A stretch of 64,000 bases of DNA from Aphelidium insulamus (lineage: Eukaryota > Aphelidiomycota > Aphelidea > Aphelidiaceae). The DNA is taken from the NCBI GenBank assembly GCA_036784855.1, contig JAZDSV010000037.1, positions 86,434 to 150,433 of the forward strand, written 5' to 3'. A program made the position numbers and the translations under genes. Position 1 is the stretch's first letter. Each line of letters opens with the position of its first letter. The notes below the pieces were generated by a model. That model was not told the origin of the DNA. It ran no database searches and saw nothing but the letters and a program-made list of their open reading frames with translations. Positions 30,911 through 39,952 of this stretch are shown piece by piece.

Positions 30911-32959
30911 ATGGACTCGGAGCTGGAGAAAATGCTGGCCGAAAGCTCCGCGGACTCGTCGCTGGAGCTGCTGGCAGAGATATCGGGCCAGGCAAGTGCC
31001 GTACCTACTGCACTTGAGGTTGGTGTGCCGACCGGTAGCCGCCCCAGCTCCACCGGTCCAAGTCAACTATCGGGGATGCCGGCGCCGACGGCAACACGCG
31101 CATCCACAGCTGGTGTCCGAGCGTCGCCGCCATCGGCCGTGGCGTCCATGCAGCAGTCACTGCGCCAACTGCCCGCCGACCAGCAGCAGTTCATCAATGA
31201 GAATCTGGCGGCGCTGCACTCGGGCTCCATCAGCAACGACCAGTTCATTGCGCGCATCAAGCAGCGCCTGGGCCCCGAGATATTTCAGCAGATTAGCGCC
31301 GCGGCTCGCAGCGTGCCGCCCACGTATGCCAGTGCTGGTGGCGCGCGTGGCGCTGGCGGCAATAGTATGATGATGGGTCCGCCGTCGACACCAGCAGCAT
31401 CGTCATCGTCAAGGCTCGTGTCCATCGCGGCCGGATATTCTGCGGGTGCCGCCCAGATGACGGTCCAGCAGCGCGCCTACTTTCAGCAAATGTCGGCTGC
31501 CGGCAATGGCGCCATGGCCACACCGACGCCGTACAACCGCGCACTGCACATGCACCAGGCCACGTCTGCCGCCGCCGCCGCTGCCGGCTTCCAACAGACC
31601 ACACCAAAATTCTACCAGCAAATGTATGGACAGCAGCAACAGCAGCAGATACTACCGCATTCTACCCCTACTTCAATGCAACAACAGCAGCAACAGACCC
31701 AGAGAACATCCACGCCCACCGCCGAGGTGGACATTAACCGCATGGACAGCACCTCGCTGCAAGATGTTATACAGTATGCCGGCGTCGACCTGAAAGCCGA
31801 GTCTGACATGATTATGCGGGAAGCGGAGGGAATGCCACGCACGCCCATGCCGCCCTACAGCCAGCAACAGCAGCAGTCGGCACACTACCGCCAGCACCAC
31901 CATGGGCCCGTGGTGGACGAGTCGCGACAACAGGACTTTGTGGCGCCGTTCGGCGTGCTACAGATGATGGTCAGGCGAGTGGCACACGCGGCCGGTCTCA
32001 AGGCTGTCGACTCTGATGCCGTGCTGTACATGGCACTGGCGCTGGAGGAGCGTGTGCGACATCTACTGCAGGCGGCCGTGCAGGCAAGCAAGGCGCGGCT
32101 AGAAGTGTCGCGCGATGCCTGGGAGCTGGAACTGGTCGATGGGGCCACGTCGGCATATCAGCCCGCCGAATCCACCACAATCAGCACGCCCACTAGTGAC
32201 AGTGGGACCGTTGGACTGCGCAGCCGGGTTGGCGCTGTCAAACGGCCGCTGGTGTGGCTGGATCGCGCAGAACGACATCGTGAAGTCGAGCTGGCCAAGC
32301 AGCTCGGTGTCAGTGTCAGCGAGGAGGGTCGCCAGGCGTTGGAGGAGCTGGAGGCCGCCAAGAAAGCCGAGGCCGGCGGTGGCGGCGATGGAGCTTTAGC
32401 AGATGGAACGGCAAATACTGCGAGTGACGAGGGCGGCACGGGTCGCTCCAAAAAGGTCAAGCGGGATGATGGCCGCGACGAGACTGCCGTGCGCACCAAG
32501 ATGGCCAACGCCGTTGCCCTGCAAGCTGCCGGCCTGGGAGGTTCGTGTTATGCTATGCTATGCTATTCTTCCTCAATGCCATATGTGCGCCACACTTGTG
32601 ATGTATATAACTTGATAGTATATATATTATGTATTAATATACATATTAATGATTATCACGTAGCCACGTCCAAGTACTCGTGGATGACACCAGCGGCCGC
32701 CACGACGCAAAACAGGCCGCAGAGCGCCTCGTTAGCAATGGACACTACAGCTACCACCTCGACACCGGCTCCACCACCGCGTGCTGCAGTTGGTGTGGCT
32801 GGTGGATTTGCCTTGCCGCGGCCGGGTGTGCGCCGCAAGATGTTGGCGGCACGCACCGTCACCGTGGCCGATGTAATGTTTGCACTGCGGCATGAACGGG
32901 TGCGAGGTGGCCGGTGGGGAAGACTACGGCGGACACGTCTCGCTCGCTGGTGTGCGTAG
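30911..32959 (+). CDS. TAF4: TFIID subunit TAF4
   Basis: Exons 30911-32540 and 32664-32959 (intron 32541-32663). The N-terminal half is Ser/Ala/Gln-rich with poly-Gln runs and a NHR1/TAFH-like helix (PADQQQFINENLAALHSGSISNDQFIARI). The histone-fold domain, which pairs with TAF12, is DFVAPFGVLQMMVRRVAHAAGLKAVDSDAVLYMALALEERVRHLL; the following ALEERVRHLL...KARLEVSRDAWE segment is the conserved C-terminal helix region. After the intron come KYSWMT and the terminal RTVTVADVMFAL, both typical of TAF4 ends. TAF4 supports core promoter recognition by TFIID in the nucleus. The protein (about 640 residues) is similar in layout to budding yeast Taf4. The extreme C terminus after MFALRHERVRG is Arg-rich and may be changed by a missed intron. 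Confidence 0.9.
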   Translation: MDSELEKMLAESSADSSLELLAEISGQASAVPTALEVGVPTGSRPSSTGPSQLSGMPAPTATRASTAGVRASPPSAVASMQQSLRQLPADQQQFINENLAALHSGSISNDQFIARIKQRLGPEIFQQISAAARSVPPTYASAGGARGAGGNSMMMGPPSTPAASSSSRLVSIAAGYSAGAAQMTVQQRAYFQQMSAAGNGAMATPTPYNRALHMHQATSAAAAAAGFQQTTPKFYQQMYGQQQQQQILPHSTPTSMQQQQQQTQRTSTPTAEVDINRMDSTSLQDVIQYAGVDLKAESDMIMREAEGMPRTPMPPYSQQQQQSAHYRQHHHGPVVDESRQQDFVAPFGVLQMMVRRVAHAAGLKAVDSDAVLYMALALEERVRHLLQAAVQASKARLEVSRDAWELELVDGATSAYQPAESTTISTPTSDSGTVGLRSRVGAVKRPLVWLDRAERHREVELAKQLGVSVSEEGRQALEELEAAKKAEAGGGGDGALADGTANTASDEGGTGRSKKVKRDDGRDETAVRTKMANAVALQAAGLGGSCYAMLCYSSSMPYVRHTCDVYNLIVYILCINIHINDYHVATSKYSWMTPAAATTQNRPQSASLAMDTTATTSTPAPPPRAAVGVAGGFALPRPGVRRKMLAARTVTVADVMFALRHERVRGGRWGRLRRTRLARWCA

Positions 32960-33150
32960 CGGGTACATTCTGCAGTAGACTTGCATTGCATGAGAACTGT
33001 ATCTGTGTGAGTATTGCAACTGTACGAAAGTGTCAGTGCAGTAAATGAACAGTGAAGCTGCAACAACAAGTAAGGCCGCCAAAGCACTCTCACTGAAGTA
33101 GTGTATTTAGTACAATAGAAGACTTAAATAGCTATGTAATTATGTTCACA

Positions 33151-34010
33151 GAAGGCACTAAGGGTGGGCAACGAGACGAGCACGAGGCGAGAACGAGCGG
33201 GCACAAATCGAGACGAGACAAGAACGAGCCGAGCCGGCTCGCGAGATTTTTCTTCTCGTTAAGGATTATATAATACACCATTAGTATGTATAATACACCA
33301 TTGAAAACAGTCGATTAGTGCACACTGAGACATTCCATGCTGTTGAGTGACACTGTGAGCAGGTGGTGCTTCAATACATTGTTAATACTGGCATTCCGCA
33401 GTTAATTATACGCCGTCATGGGACCTGCTACACAATCAATTGGAATTTGACCTATTCCACTTGCGGGCTGACCAGCTGCCATTTAATCTGGAATCTCAAA
33501 AGGCCACTTGAATGTTTGCTTATGTGTATCATGCAAAGAACTGTTAGCTGTGGTGATCACACATTGTATATCATTCGATGCCACTTGTGTGCCAGACAAG
33601 CGGCATCGAATGACAGTCGAAGTAAAACAGAAAAAGTCTACTCACCTGGACGAAGAGAAGAAGTCACCCACAGATTTGGATGACTGATATGGTGGCATTT
33701 GAACAAAAGAAGCATAGCTGAAAATAAATTAAAAATATGTATACTCTATACTATACTTTATATTATTACATATAAAAAGCTGAAAATAAATTAAAAATAT
33801 GTATACTCTGTACTATACTTTATATTATTACATATAAAAAGCTGCAAATAAAGTAAAAATATGTATACTCTAAATAAATACTAATGTGTATCATTTACAT
33901 ATATAAGCCTGTGAACGAGACGCGAACGAGCAGAGGTAAATTGAGATGAGACGAGAACGAGCGGGCGATTATTCTCGCGTGTAGGCTCGATGCCCACCCT
34001 TAGAAGGCAC
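33151..34010. mobile_element. Non-autonomous hAT-like DNA transposon with 8-bp target duplication
   Basis: The direct repeat GAAGGCAC at 33151-33158 and 34003-34010 flanks an 844-bp element (33159-34002). Its ends are perfect 12-bp terminal inverted repeats, TAAGGGTGGGCA at the left and TGCCCACCCTTA at the right, extending to 17 bp with one mismatch. An 8-bp duplication with TAGGGGTGGGCA-like ends is the signature of the hAT superfamily. Subterminal DNA is dense in GAGACGAG and GAACGAGC words on both sides. No transposase frame is intact: the only open frame (33363-33683) has no recognisable domain. It sits between TAF4 and the ABCG gene, 108 bp before the latter's ATG. Confidence 0.9.
33716..33876 (+). 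repeat. 62-bp tandem repeat inside the hAT-like element
   Basis: Units opening AGCTGAAAATAAATTAAAAA start at 33716, 33778 and (partial, diverged) 33840. They are AT-rich and internal to the transposon. Confidence 0.9.
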
Positions 34011-34117
34011 AAAACCGCTGTCACCGACTGTCTGCCACGACAGCTGTCGGTCGGTCAGCGCGGGGTCTGGCTGCATGACAGCTGGTGTGTGGCACGGATA
34101 CCTCGCCGGGGTGAACC

Positions 34118-36450
34118 ATGCCGCTTGACGGTCAAGATACGTTGGAGTGCATTGACACCGTGGACACCTGCTTGCCCCGCGCATCCAGCGGCTCCATCCT
34201 ACTGAACAGTGCCCAGTTTGCTCGCCATGCACCGGCAGTCACGATAACCGCGCTCAATGTGTCATACAGCGTGCCACAAAGCAGCGCCGCCAAGCGGTTC
34301 CGATGCTGGCCACATTCCCCGCGCACCCCCACTCGCAGCTCCATCGACGAAGCATTAGGTGATGGTGATCAAACTCTAGGCACCCGCCAAGTGCTACACT
34401 CGCTGTCACTTACGGCGCGACCCGGCCAGCTGTTGGCCATAATGGGGCCGTCAGGGTGCGGCAAGACGACGGTTTTGAATGTGCTGTCTGGGCGCGCAAG
34501 TCCCGCATCTGGTCACGTCTACTACAATGGAGTGCCGATGGGGTGCAACAGGGCCGCCTACTCTATCGGCTACGTGCTGCAACAAGACGCGCTCCAACCA
34601 AACTTGACTGTTGCCGAGGTGCGAGCATATTATGTATGTATTAATGTATACTACATATGCATGCCTGTCAGACACTTCGATATGCGCTCGAGTTGCGCAC
34701 GGGAAATGCACTGACGGCGGAGGAGCGTAATTGGCGCGTGCAAGAAGTCCTGGAAGAGCTGGGACTGCTGCACTGTGCACACTCGCTTGTGGGCTCTGCT
34801 ACTCGTCGCGGCATAAGTGGCGGCGAGTTGAAGCGCGTGTCAATTGGGATTGAGTTGTTGTCGCAGCCGAGTGTGCTTTTCCTTGATGAGCCAACGTCCG
34901 GACTGGACTCGCGCTCTGCCCGGAACCTTGTGGAGACTCTGGTCGCTCTTACGCACCATGGCCGTACCATTGTAAGTGTCTGTATACACTTATTATACTG
35001 TTATCATTTTCAGGTCTGCACAATACACCAGCCACAGAGCAGCATATTCACCATGTTTGACAAGGTGCTGCTGCTTGCACGCGGCCGGCCAGTGTACTTT
35101 GGACCAGCTGGCGCAGATATTAACAAGTATTTCGCCAGCATTGGCTTCGAGTGCCCGCCGTTTTCAAAGTGCGTACAGTTTATATCAGCTATTGATTGTT
35201 AAATGGATATAGTCCCGCCGATTATTTTCTGGACCTGCTGTCGTTGGATACCCGCGGAACCGTAGCTGAAGGCGAATCAGTGCGTCGTGTGGTCCGAGTA
35301 GTTGCTGCGTATCGGCACTCACAGCTTGCTGCTCGCAACGAACAAGAGGCGCAAGTCAATACGACAGACAAAAAAGTATTCTGTGACTCTGATGGCACGG
35401 TGAACAAAGCCTTGGTGATAAAGCCGGCGACGTCTGTAGGCAGCTGGCTGGTGACAACCAGCGTGCTCATTCGGCGCAACTCTGTCGAGAATCGGCGCAA
35501 CAACATTGTTACAGTATCACGCATGGCACAGACTGTGGTGCTGGGTGTGTTCATTGGTGCACTTTATTGGGACATGGGCACCAGTCAGCAGTCCATATAC
35601 AATCGGCGCGGTGCCTTATTCTGCCTGGCCATCCAGCAGGGTCTGTGCGGCTTTCTGTCTGTCCTTGCCGCGTTCCACACGGAAAAGCTGGTGTATTTCC
35701 GCGAGCATGATTCCGGCATGTACGCCACCTCTTGCTATTTCATGGCCCGTCTCGTTGTGGAGGTACAATAATTGATCAGTGAGAGTTTAAATTGACTCAT
35801 CAATGCCATCAGCTGCCAATAACGCTGATAAGCCCCGCCCTGTTCACTAGCATCGCATACCCAATGCTCCACTTGCAGCACAGTGTCACGAAATTCTTCC
35901 TTGCCATGGCAAGCATTACAGCGTCGACCATGGCGGCACAGGCACTCGGACTGGCTGTCGGGTCAGTGATATAAAAAATCAGGTTCATACATAGTCGAAT
36001 GACATACATCTCGCAGAGCACTGACGCCATCACCAGAAATGGCCAATGTGGTAGCGCCAGTATTTCTCGGGTTCATTGTGATATTCGGCGGCCTGATGAT
36101 CGACGCTGGATCAGTGCCACTGGTGCTGCAGTGGATTCCCAAGATCAACTTTGTCGCCTACAGCTACGAGAGTGCGTATAAACACAGCTTTGCTAGTATA
36201 ATCACAGTTGACATTGTTTGTAGTGCTGTGTGCGATCGAGTTCACGGGACTCCAATTTGACTGCACGGAAGCAGAGCGAACCAGAGCCACTGATGGCACT
36301 TGCCCGATCGCGAATGGAAGGCAGGCGCTCGCCCAGTCTGGAATGGCACATGTGGATCTGGCCGTCGATTTCGGCTACATGCTGGCACTGACTGCCGTGT
36401 TCCTGCTGCTCGGCTACTGCTGCCTAAAGTTGGAGTTTAATCGCCATTGA
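34118..36450 (+). CDS. ABCG-family half-transporter (White-type)
   Basis: Exons 34118-34618, 34672-34971, 35014-35168, 35213-35762, 35813-35961, 36017-36171, 36224-36450. The ATP-binding cassette comes first: Walker A GPSGCGKTT (near 34448), the signature ISGGE (near 34815), Walker B VLFLDEPTSGLDS, and CTIHQPQS. Six TM helices follow (TVVLGVFIGALYWD, LAIQQGLCGFLSVLAA, ITLISPALFTSIAYP, VVAPVFLGFIVIFGGLM, MLALTAVFLLLGYCCL, among others). This reverse order and single cassette make it a half-transporter that must dimerise. ABCG members move sterols, lipids or drugs across the plasma membrane; the substrate is not inferable. Introns are 42-55 nt, three with a GTGCG donor. Length (678 residues) is ordinary. 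Confidence 0.92.
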
Positions 36451-36530
36451 GACGCATTGTAATCAATAGTGTAGTGTTTGAATTGCAATTTATGCTTGCG
36501 TGTGACGCAACACTCGCGACTCCATATTTA

Positions 36531-37464
36531 TCAGTCCTTGCGCACTTTCTTGGCTTTCGTGCGCTCCTTGGCTGCAGGCACGGCACTTTTGCCAGCCTGT
36601 GCATATATCTTGGCCGTGAATGGTCTGCATTGATGTACACACGTTAAAAGGTTGCTTAAGCACAAAAGGAAAACAGACGAACCCCTCGAACGATAGCGCG
36701 ATATCATACATGGTCCACACAAAGAGCGCCATAACAACCCCGCCAAACTTTTTATACCTACACAGATGTATCATCGTCAAGTGGAGGCCATATGCGGTAT
36801 GCCATTGATTACTACCAAAGCGCTGTGCCGAGAAAGACCATTGTGGAACCAGTGTACATTGGATTCTCCACAACATTGAAAGGGAACGATGTCACACGGC
36901 TGGGCATCAATATCCCAAAGTAGTCGCCTGCATGTATGTATGGTATAAATATTTTATCACTCCGCGTACGTAAAGTACATATATCTCACCCAAGTAAGTG
37001 CCAGTAATGCCCAGCATGTACATGGATGAGAGCACCAGGATATTTCCGACAGCAATGAGAACAGCGCCAACCACTTGTCCATACTGTGCCACCCACGGCG
37101 CCAGTAAAGGTGGCCATGCGGTCGGCTGTGACTCGACAGCCAGCTTGAAACTGCCACCCAGAATGTCAAAGTGCGCCATACATGCATATCAATAATAGTA
37201 CATGTAGTCCCGGTACAGCCCGAGTGAGAAAATAGTCACGGCCAGCACGTAGCAGCCACGACGGGCATTGCCGCAGCCATACAGCCGGGTCAGCAGTTTA
37301 AACTTGTATCTAAGGGAACGGTGGTGAGGTGACCGCGTGAATGCCAGTGATATTACGCACTCTAGCCGCGCGGCCACATTCCAGTAGATGGGGTTGAAGG
37401 CAGCGCACAGCAGAAACAGATGGAATGTTGGGTGGTAGATGTCGACGTACGGGCTGGACCACAT
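36531..37464 (-). CDS. OPI3: Phosphatidyl-N-methylethanolamine N-methyltransferase (Opi3/PEM2)
   Basis: Exons 37464-37361, 37309-37202, 37150-36990, 36927-36816, 36757-36683, 36624-36531 give 217 residues, near the 206 of yeast Opi3. The chain runs [75 protein letters not shown] and [17 protein letters not shown]. The [11 protein letters not shown] and N-P-M-Y blocks bind S-adenosylmethionine in this family. The enzyme carries out the last methylations from phosphatidylethanolamine to phosphatidylcholine in the ER membrane; four TM helices are visible. A basic C-terminal end ([12 protein letters not shown]) replaces the ER-retrieval Lys motif. All five introns are 51-62 nt. It is unambiguous. 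Confidence 0.95.
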
Positions 37465-37638
37465 TGCGGTATAGGTGAAGTATGAAAACAATTTTCCTTA
37501 GCAAGTATTCCTTCTCAGAGTGCCACGACTATTGCACCTATTAATTCCTCTGCACTCTGACAGAGAGTTGGTGCTTATGTATACCACTTCAATAATTGCA
37601 CAATACACACTACATATGCACTACAGCAACTCGTCATA

Positions 37639-38485
37639 TCAACCCTTCATATCTTTCAAAAAGTCCGACAACGACAGCGATCCCTTGCCGCCACCACCTT
37701 GACCTGGCGATGAAGCGCTTTTCTTTCCAGCAAGCATCTGCCGCAGACTGTCTCCCTTGGATATTGGTTGCTTGCGGGCTTTGTTGATAGTATTAGCAGT
37801 ATTTGAATTTACAATGGCAGTGTGAGGCGGCAGCAATGGAGATTGCCCAGCTTCACTTCCAAGTGCCGATAAAGTTCCAGGAGGCGGCGACTGGCACGGA
37901 TACTGCGTCCGTCCATGACACGTAAAGCAAAAGTACTCGACAATTGTAGTCACGTTCAAATTGCTGTTTGGCGTGGCGGAATAGTCATTGGCAGGTTTGA
38001 CCACATGAATCCGCGAATGACACCTTCTGGGCGTCGACTCGGCGTCACCAATATCTTTCCGCCTTCTATCTTTCGCCTGCTTGCGGTGTCTCCTCGCCAG
38101 ATTTTGTCGAGATACGGTGGCCACGCGGCAATTAATCGCTGGCACAAAGTACTCTGAGCAAAAGTGGCAATAGTGCCGCCTATTGAACTCGCTGATATCT
38201 ACGCGACATCAATATCAAAGTAGTTCACCATAGTCTCATGATAAAAACTGCAATAATAAGAGACAATATTATAGTAATTTTCAGGACAAATGCCCACTCA
38301 CCCATCTGGTTTCCAGAATGCACCGCCACCTTGCGCATTGTGCGACTGCAGGGAGTCTAGTTATGCGCTGTGCAATACATGCATGCCACCTACTACTCTT
38401 ACATTAGCATGCGCGCTATAAGGAAATCTCCGGCAGCCGCAGAAGTGCGCGCCTGTGTCCACAGCAAATTCATCTTAGCGTCCAT
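37639..38485 (-). CDS. Snm1/C18orf21-type RNase MRP zinc-ribbon protein
   Basis: Exons 38485-38403, 38345-38302 and 38198-37639 give 228 residues. An N-terminal helix (QARTSAAAGDFLIARMLIRTM) precedes a zinc ribbon: CHFCSEYFVPAINC, then YFCFTCHGRTQYPC about 50 residues later, with basic RRHRKQAKDRRRK between. Helix plus split ribbon is the plan of Rpr2/Rpp21/Snm1 proteins and human C18orf21 (RMP24), subunits of RNase P/MRP that cut rRNA and tRNA precursors. The C terminus is Ser/Pro/Lys-rich. It is head-to-head with GAR1: the two ATGs are separated by a 61-bp spacer made largely of an 11-bp tandem repeat, and both products act in pre-rRNA processing, supporting the call. Intron 2 (38301-38199, 103 nt) was set by frame. 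Confidence 0.65.
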
Positions 38486-38495
38486 TAGCTGCAAA

Positions 38496-38528
38496 GGTTG
38501 ATTGAAGGTTGATTGAAGGTTGATTGAA
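38496..38528 (+). promoter_or_regulatory. 11-bp tandem repeat in shared GAR1/MRP promoter
   Basis: Three exact head-to-tail copies of GGTTGATTGAA fill more than half of the 61-bp gap between the divergent starts at 38485 (minus) and 38547 (plus). A repeated element in such a compact bidirectional promoter could be a transcription-factor site, but that is inference. Confidence 0.5.
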
Positions 38529-38546
38529 GGTTTAATCCAACGGAAA

Positions 38547-39285
38547 ATGTCTTCACGCGGACGCGGATTTGGCGGTGGACGCGGTGGACGCGGTGGACGT
38601 GGCGGTTTCTCATCGGGACGCGGAGGTTTCGCGTCATTTGGTCCGCCAGATAGCGTAGTCGGTATGATCACTCTTGTATACTCTTCATTGTGCGTGCACA
38701 CTACTCACTATATATATATATATACGGTATATATATCACACATTGCTTATGCAATGAACACCCGCAGAGATGGGCGCATTCGTGCACGCGACCGAGGGAG
38801 AGATGGTGTGCAAGAGCAGTAACGTCAAGATCCCGTACTTCAACGCGCCCATCTTCCTGGAGAACAAGACCCAGATCGGCAAAGTGGACGAGATTCTCGG
38901 CCCCATCAACGAGGTGTACTTCACGGTCAAGATGCAGGACGGCATGGTGGCCACCTCATTCAAGGCGGAGGATAAGGTGTTTATCGCGCCGGATAAGCTG
39001 CTGCCTCTTGACCGGTTCTTGCCCAAGCCAAAGGGTGGCCACGTGGAGAAGCCGATGCGTGGCGGTATGCGCGGCGGTCGTGGCGGTGGTATGCGCGGTG
39101 GCCGTGGCGGCATGCGTGGCGGTCGTGGTGGCTCTACTGGATTCTCGCCGCGTGGTGGGCGTGGTGGAGGTTTTTCACCGCGTGGTGGACGTGGCGGTGG
39201 TTTCTCACGTGGAGGTGGCAGCGGCGGGGGATTCTCGCGCGGCGGCGGCTTCCGCGGAGGTTTCTCACGGGGTGGTGGCAACTAG
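38547..39285 (+). CDS. GAR1: H/ACA snoRNP protein Gar1
   Basis: Exons 38547-38661 and 38768-39285 (intron 38662-38767). RGG-rich ends flank the conserved core: [52 protein letters not shown], then [14 protein letters not shown]. The core binds Cbf5/dyskerin and controls substrate release during pseudouridylation of rRNA and snRNA in the nucleolus. Both Gly/Arg domains ([10 protein letters not shown] and long [14 protein letters not shown] runs) are present, so it is full length (~210 residues). The shared promoter with an MRP-type gene suggests coordinate ribosome-biogenesis control. Confidence 0.95.
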
Positions 39286-39952
39286 AGGCGCGGTAGTATC
39301 GCGGGATGCTGCACCCGTCTCCTAGTTGCTCCAAGGTGTCGTCGCTTACAACATAGAACTGTCATTGACTGTGTGCGTGTCTGTGTGTAGATTCGTGTGC
39401 TGTATTGAATGAAGCGATGTTCAGGTAGTATATTGTATGCCACCTATGAGAAAGGGCGTAGCTGCAATAGTGCTTGACGGCAATTTGACAACTCATTTCG
39501 ACTACATGAGACGCGTCAACGGATAATATCCACTTTAAAAGTGTATGGGGACGCAGCGAGAGCTAGCACTTAGAGTATACACGCTCAGATGCTGCATCAC
39601 ACATAATTGATCTGCAAACTTTTTCCAACCAGTCTGAGCCACGAGACACGCTATAGCGCGCAATGCTAGCCGGGGATAGAAGTTGGCGCGAAGTTGTCTT
39701 AAGCGCAGGGTTAGGTTGCCGCTTAGATACCCGGAATGAATATTAAGGTCAGGGTCAGGGTCAGACGGCAAGTCTGATTGTGTCGTTGGAGCGTGAGCAT
39801 TTGATTTTCCATTGAATTCGAATCGCTTCCCCGAGCTCTGAGCGCTGATTTAACCGCCACTTGAATTGCACGCCCGCGTTATCCTTTGCATACGCTCTCC
39901 TCGTTCTCTCTCTCTTGCACACCGACGCACAATTCACAAGCAGTAGTCCACA
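39286..39952. promoter_or_regulatory. Intergenic region upstream of Hsp110 gene
   Basis: No CDS is supported. It contains a short direct repeat AGGTCAGGGTCAGGGTCAGA (39747-39766). I looked for clustered nGAAn heat-shock elements near 39780-39830 and saw only scattered GAA/TTC words (TTGAATTCGAATCGCTTC); they do not form a convincing array. A CT-rich tract (CTCTCTCTCTTG) lies before the ATG at 39953. Confidence 0.4.

Noticed and set aside
33363-33683. Frame inside the hAT-like element as a transposase remnant
   Set aside because: No BED zinc finger or hAT dimerisation motif is visible; it may be chance.
39700-39830. Heat-shock elements upstream of Hsp110
   Set aside because: GAA/TTC words occur but do not form the regular 5-bp alternating array.
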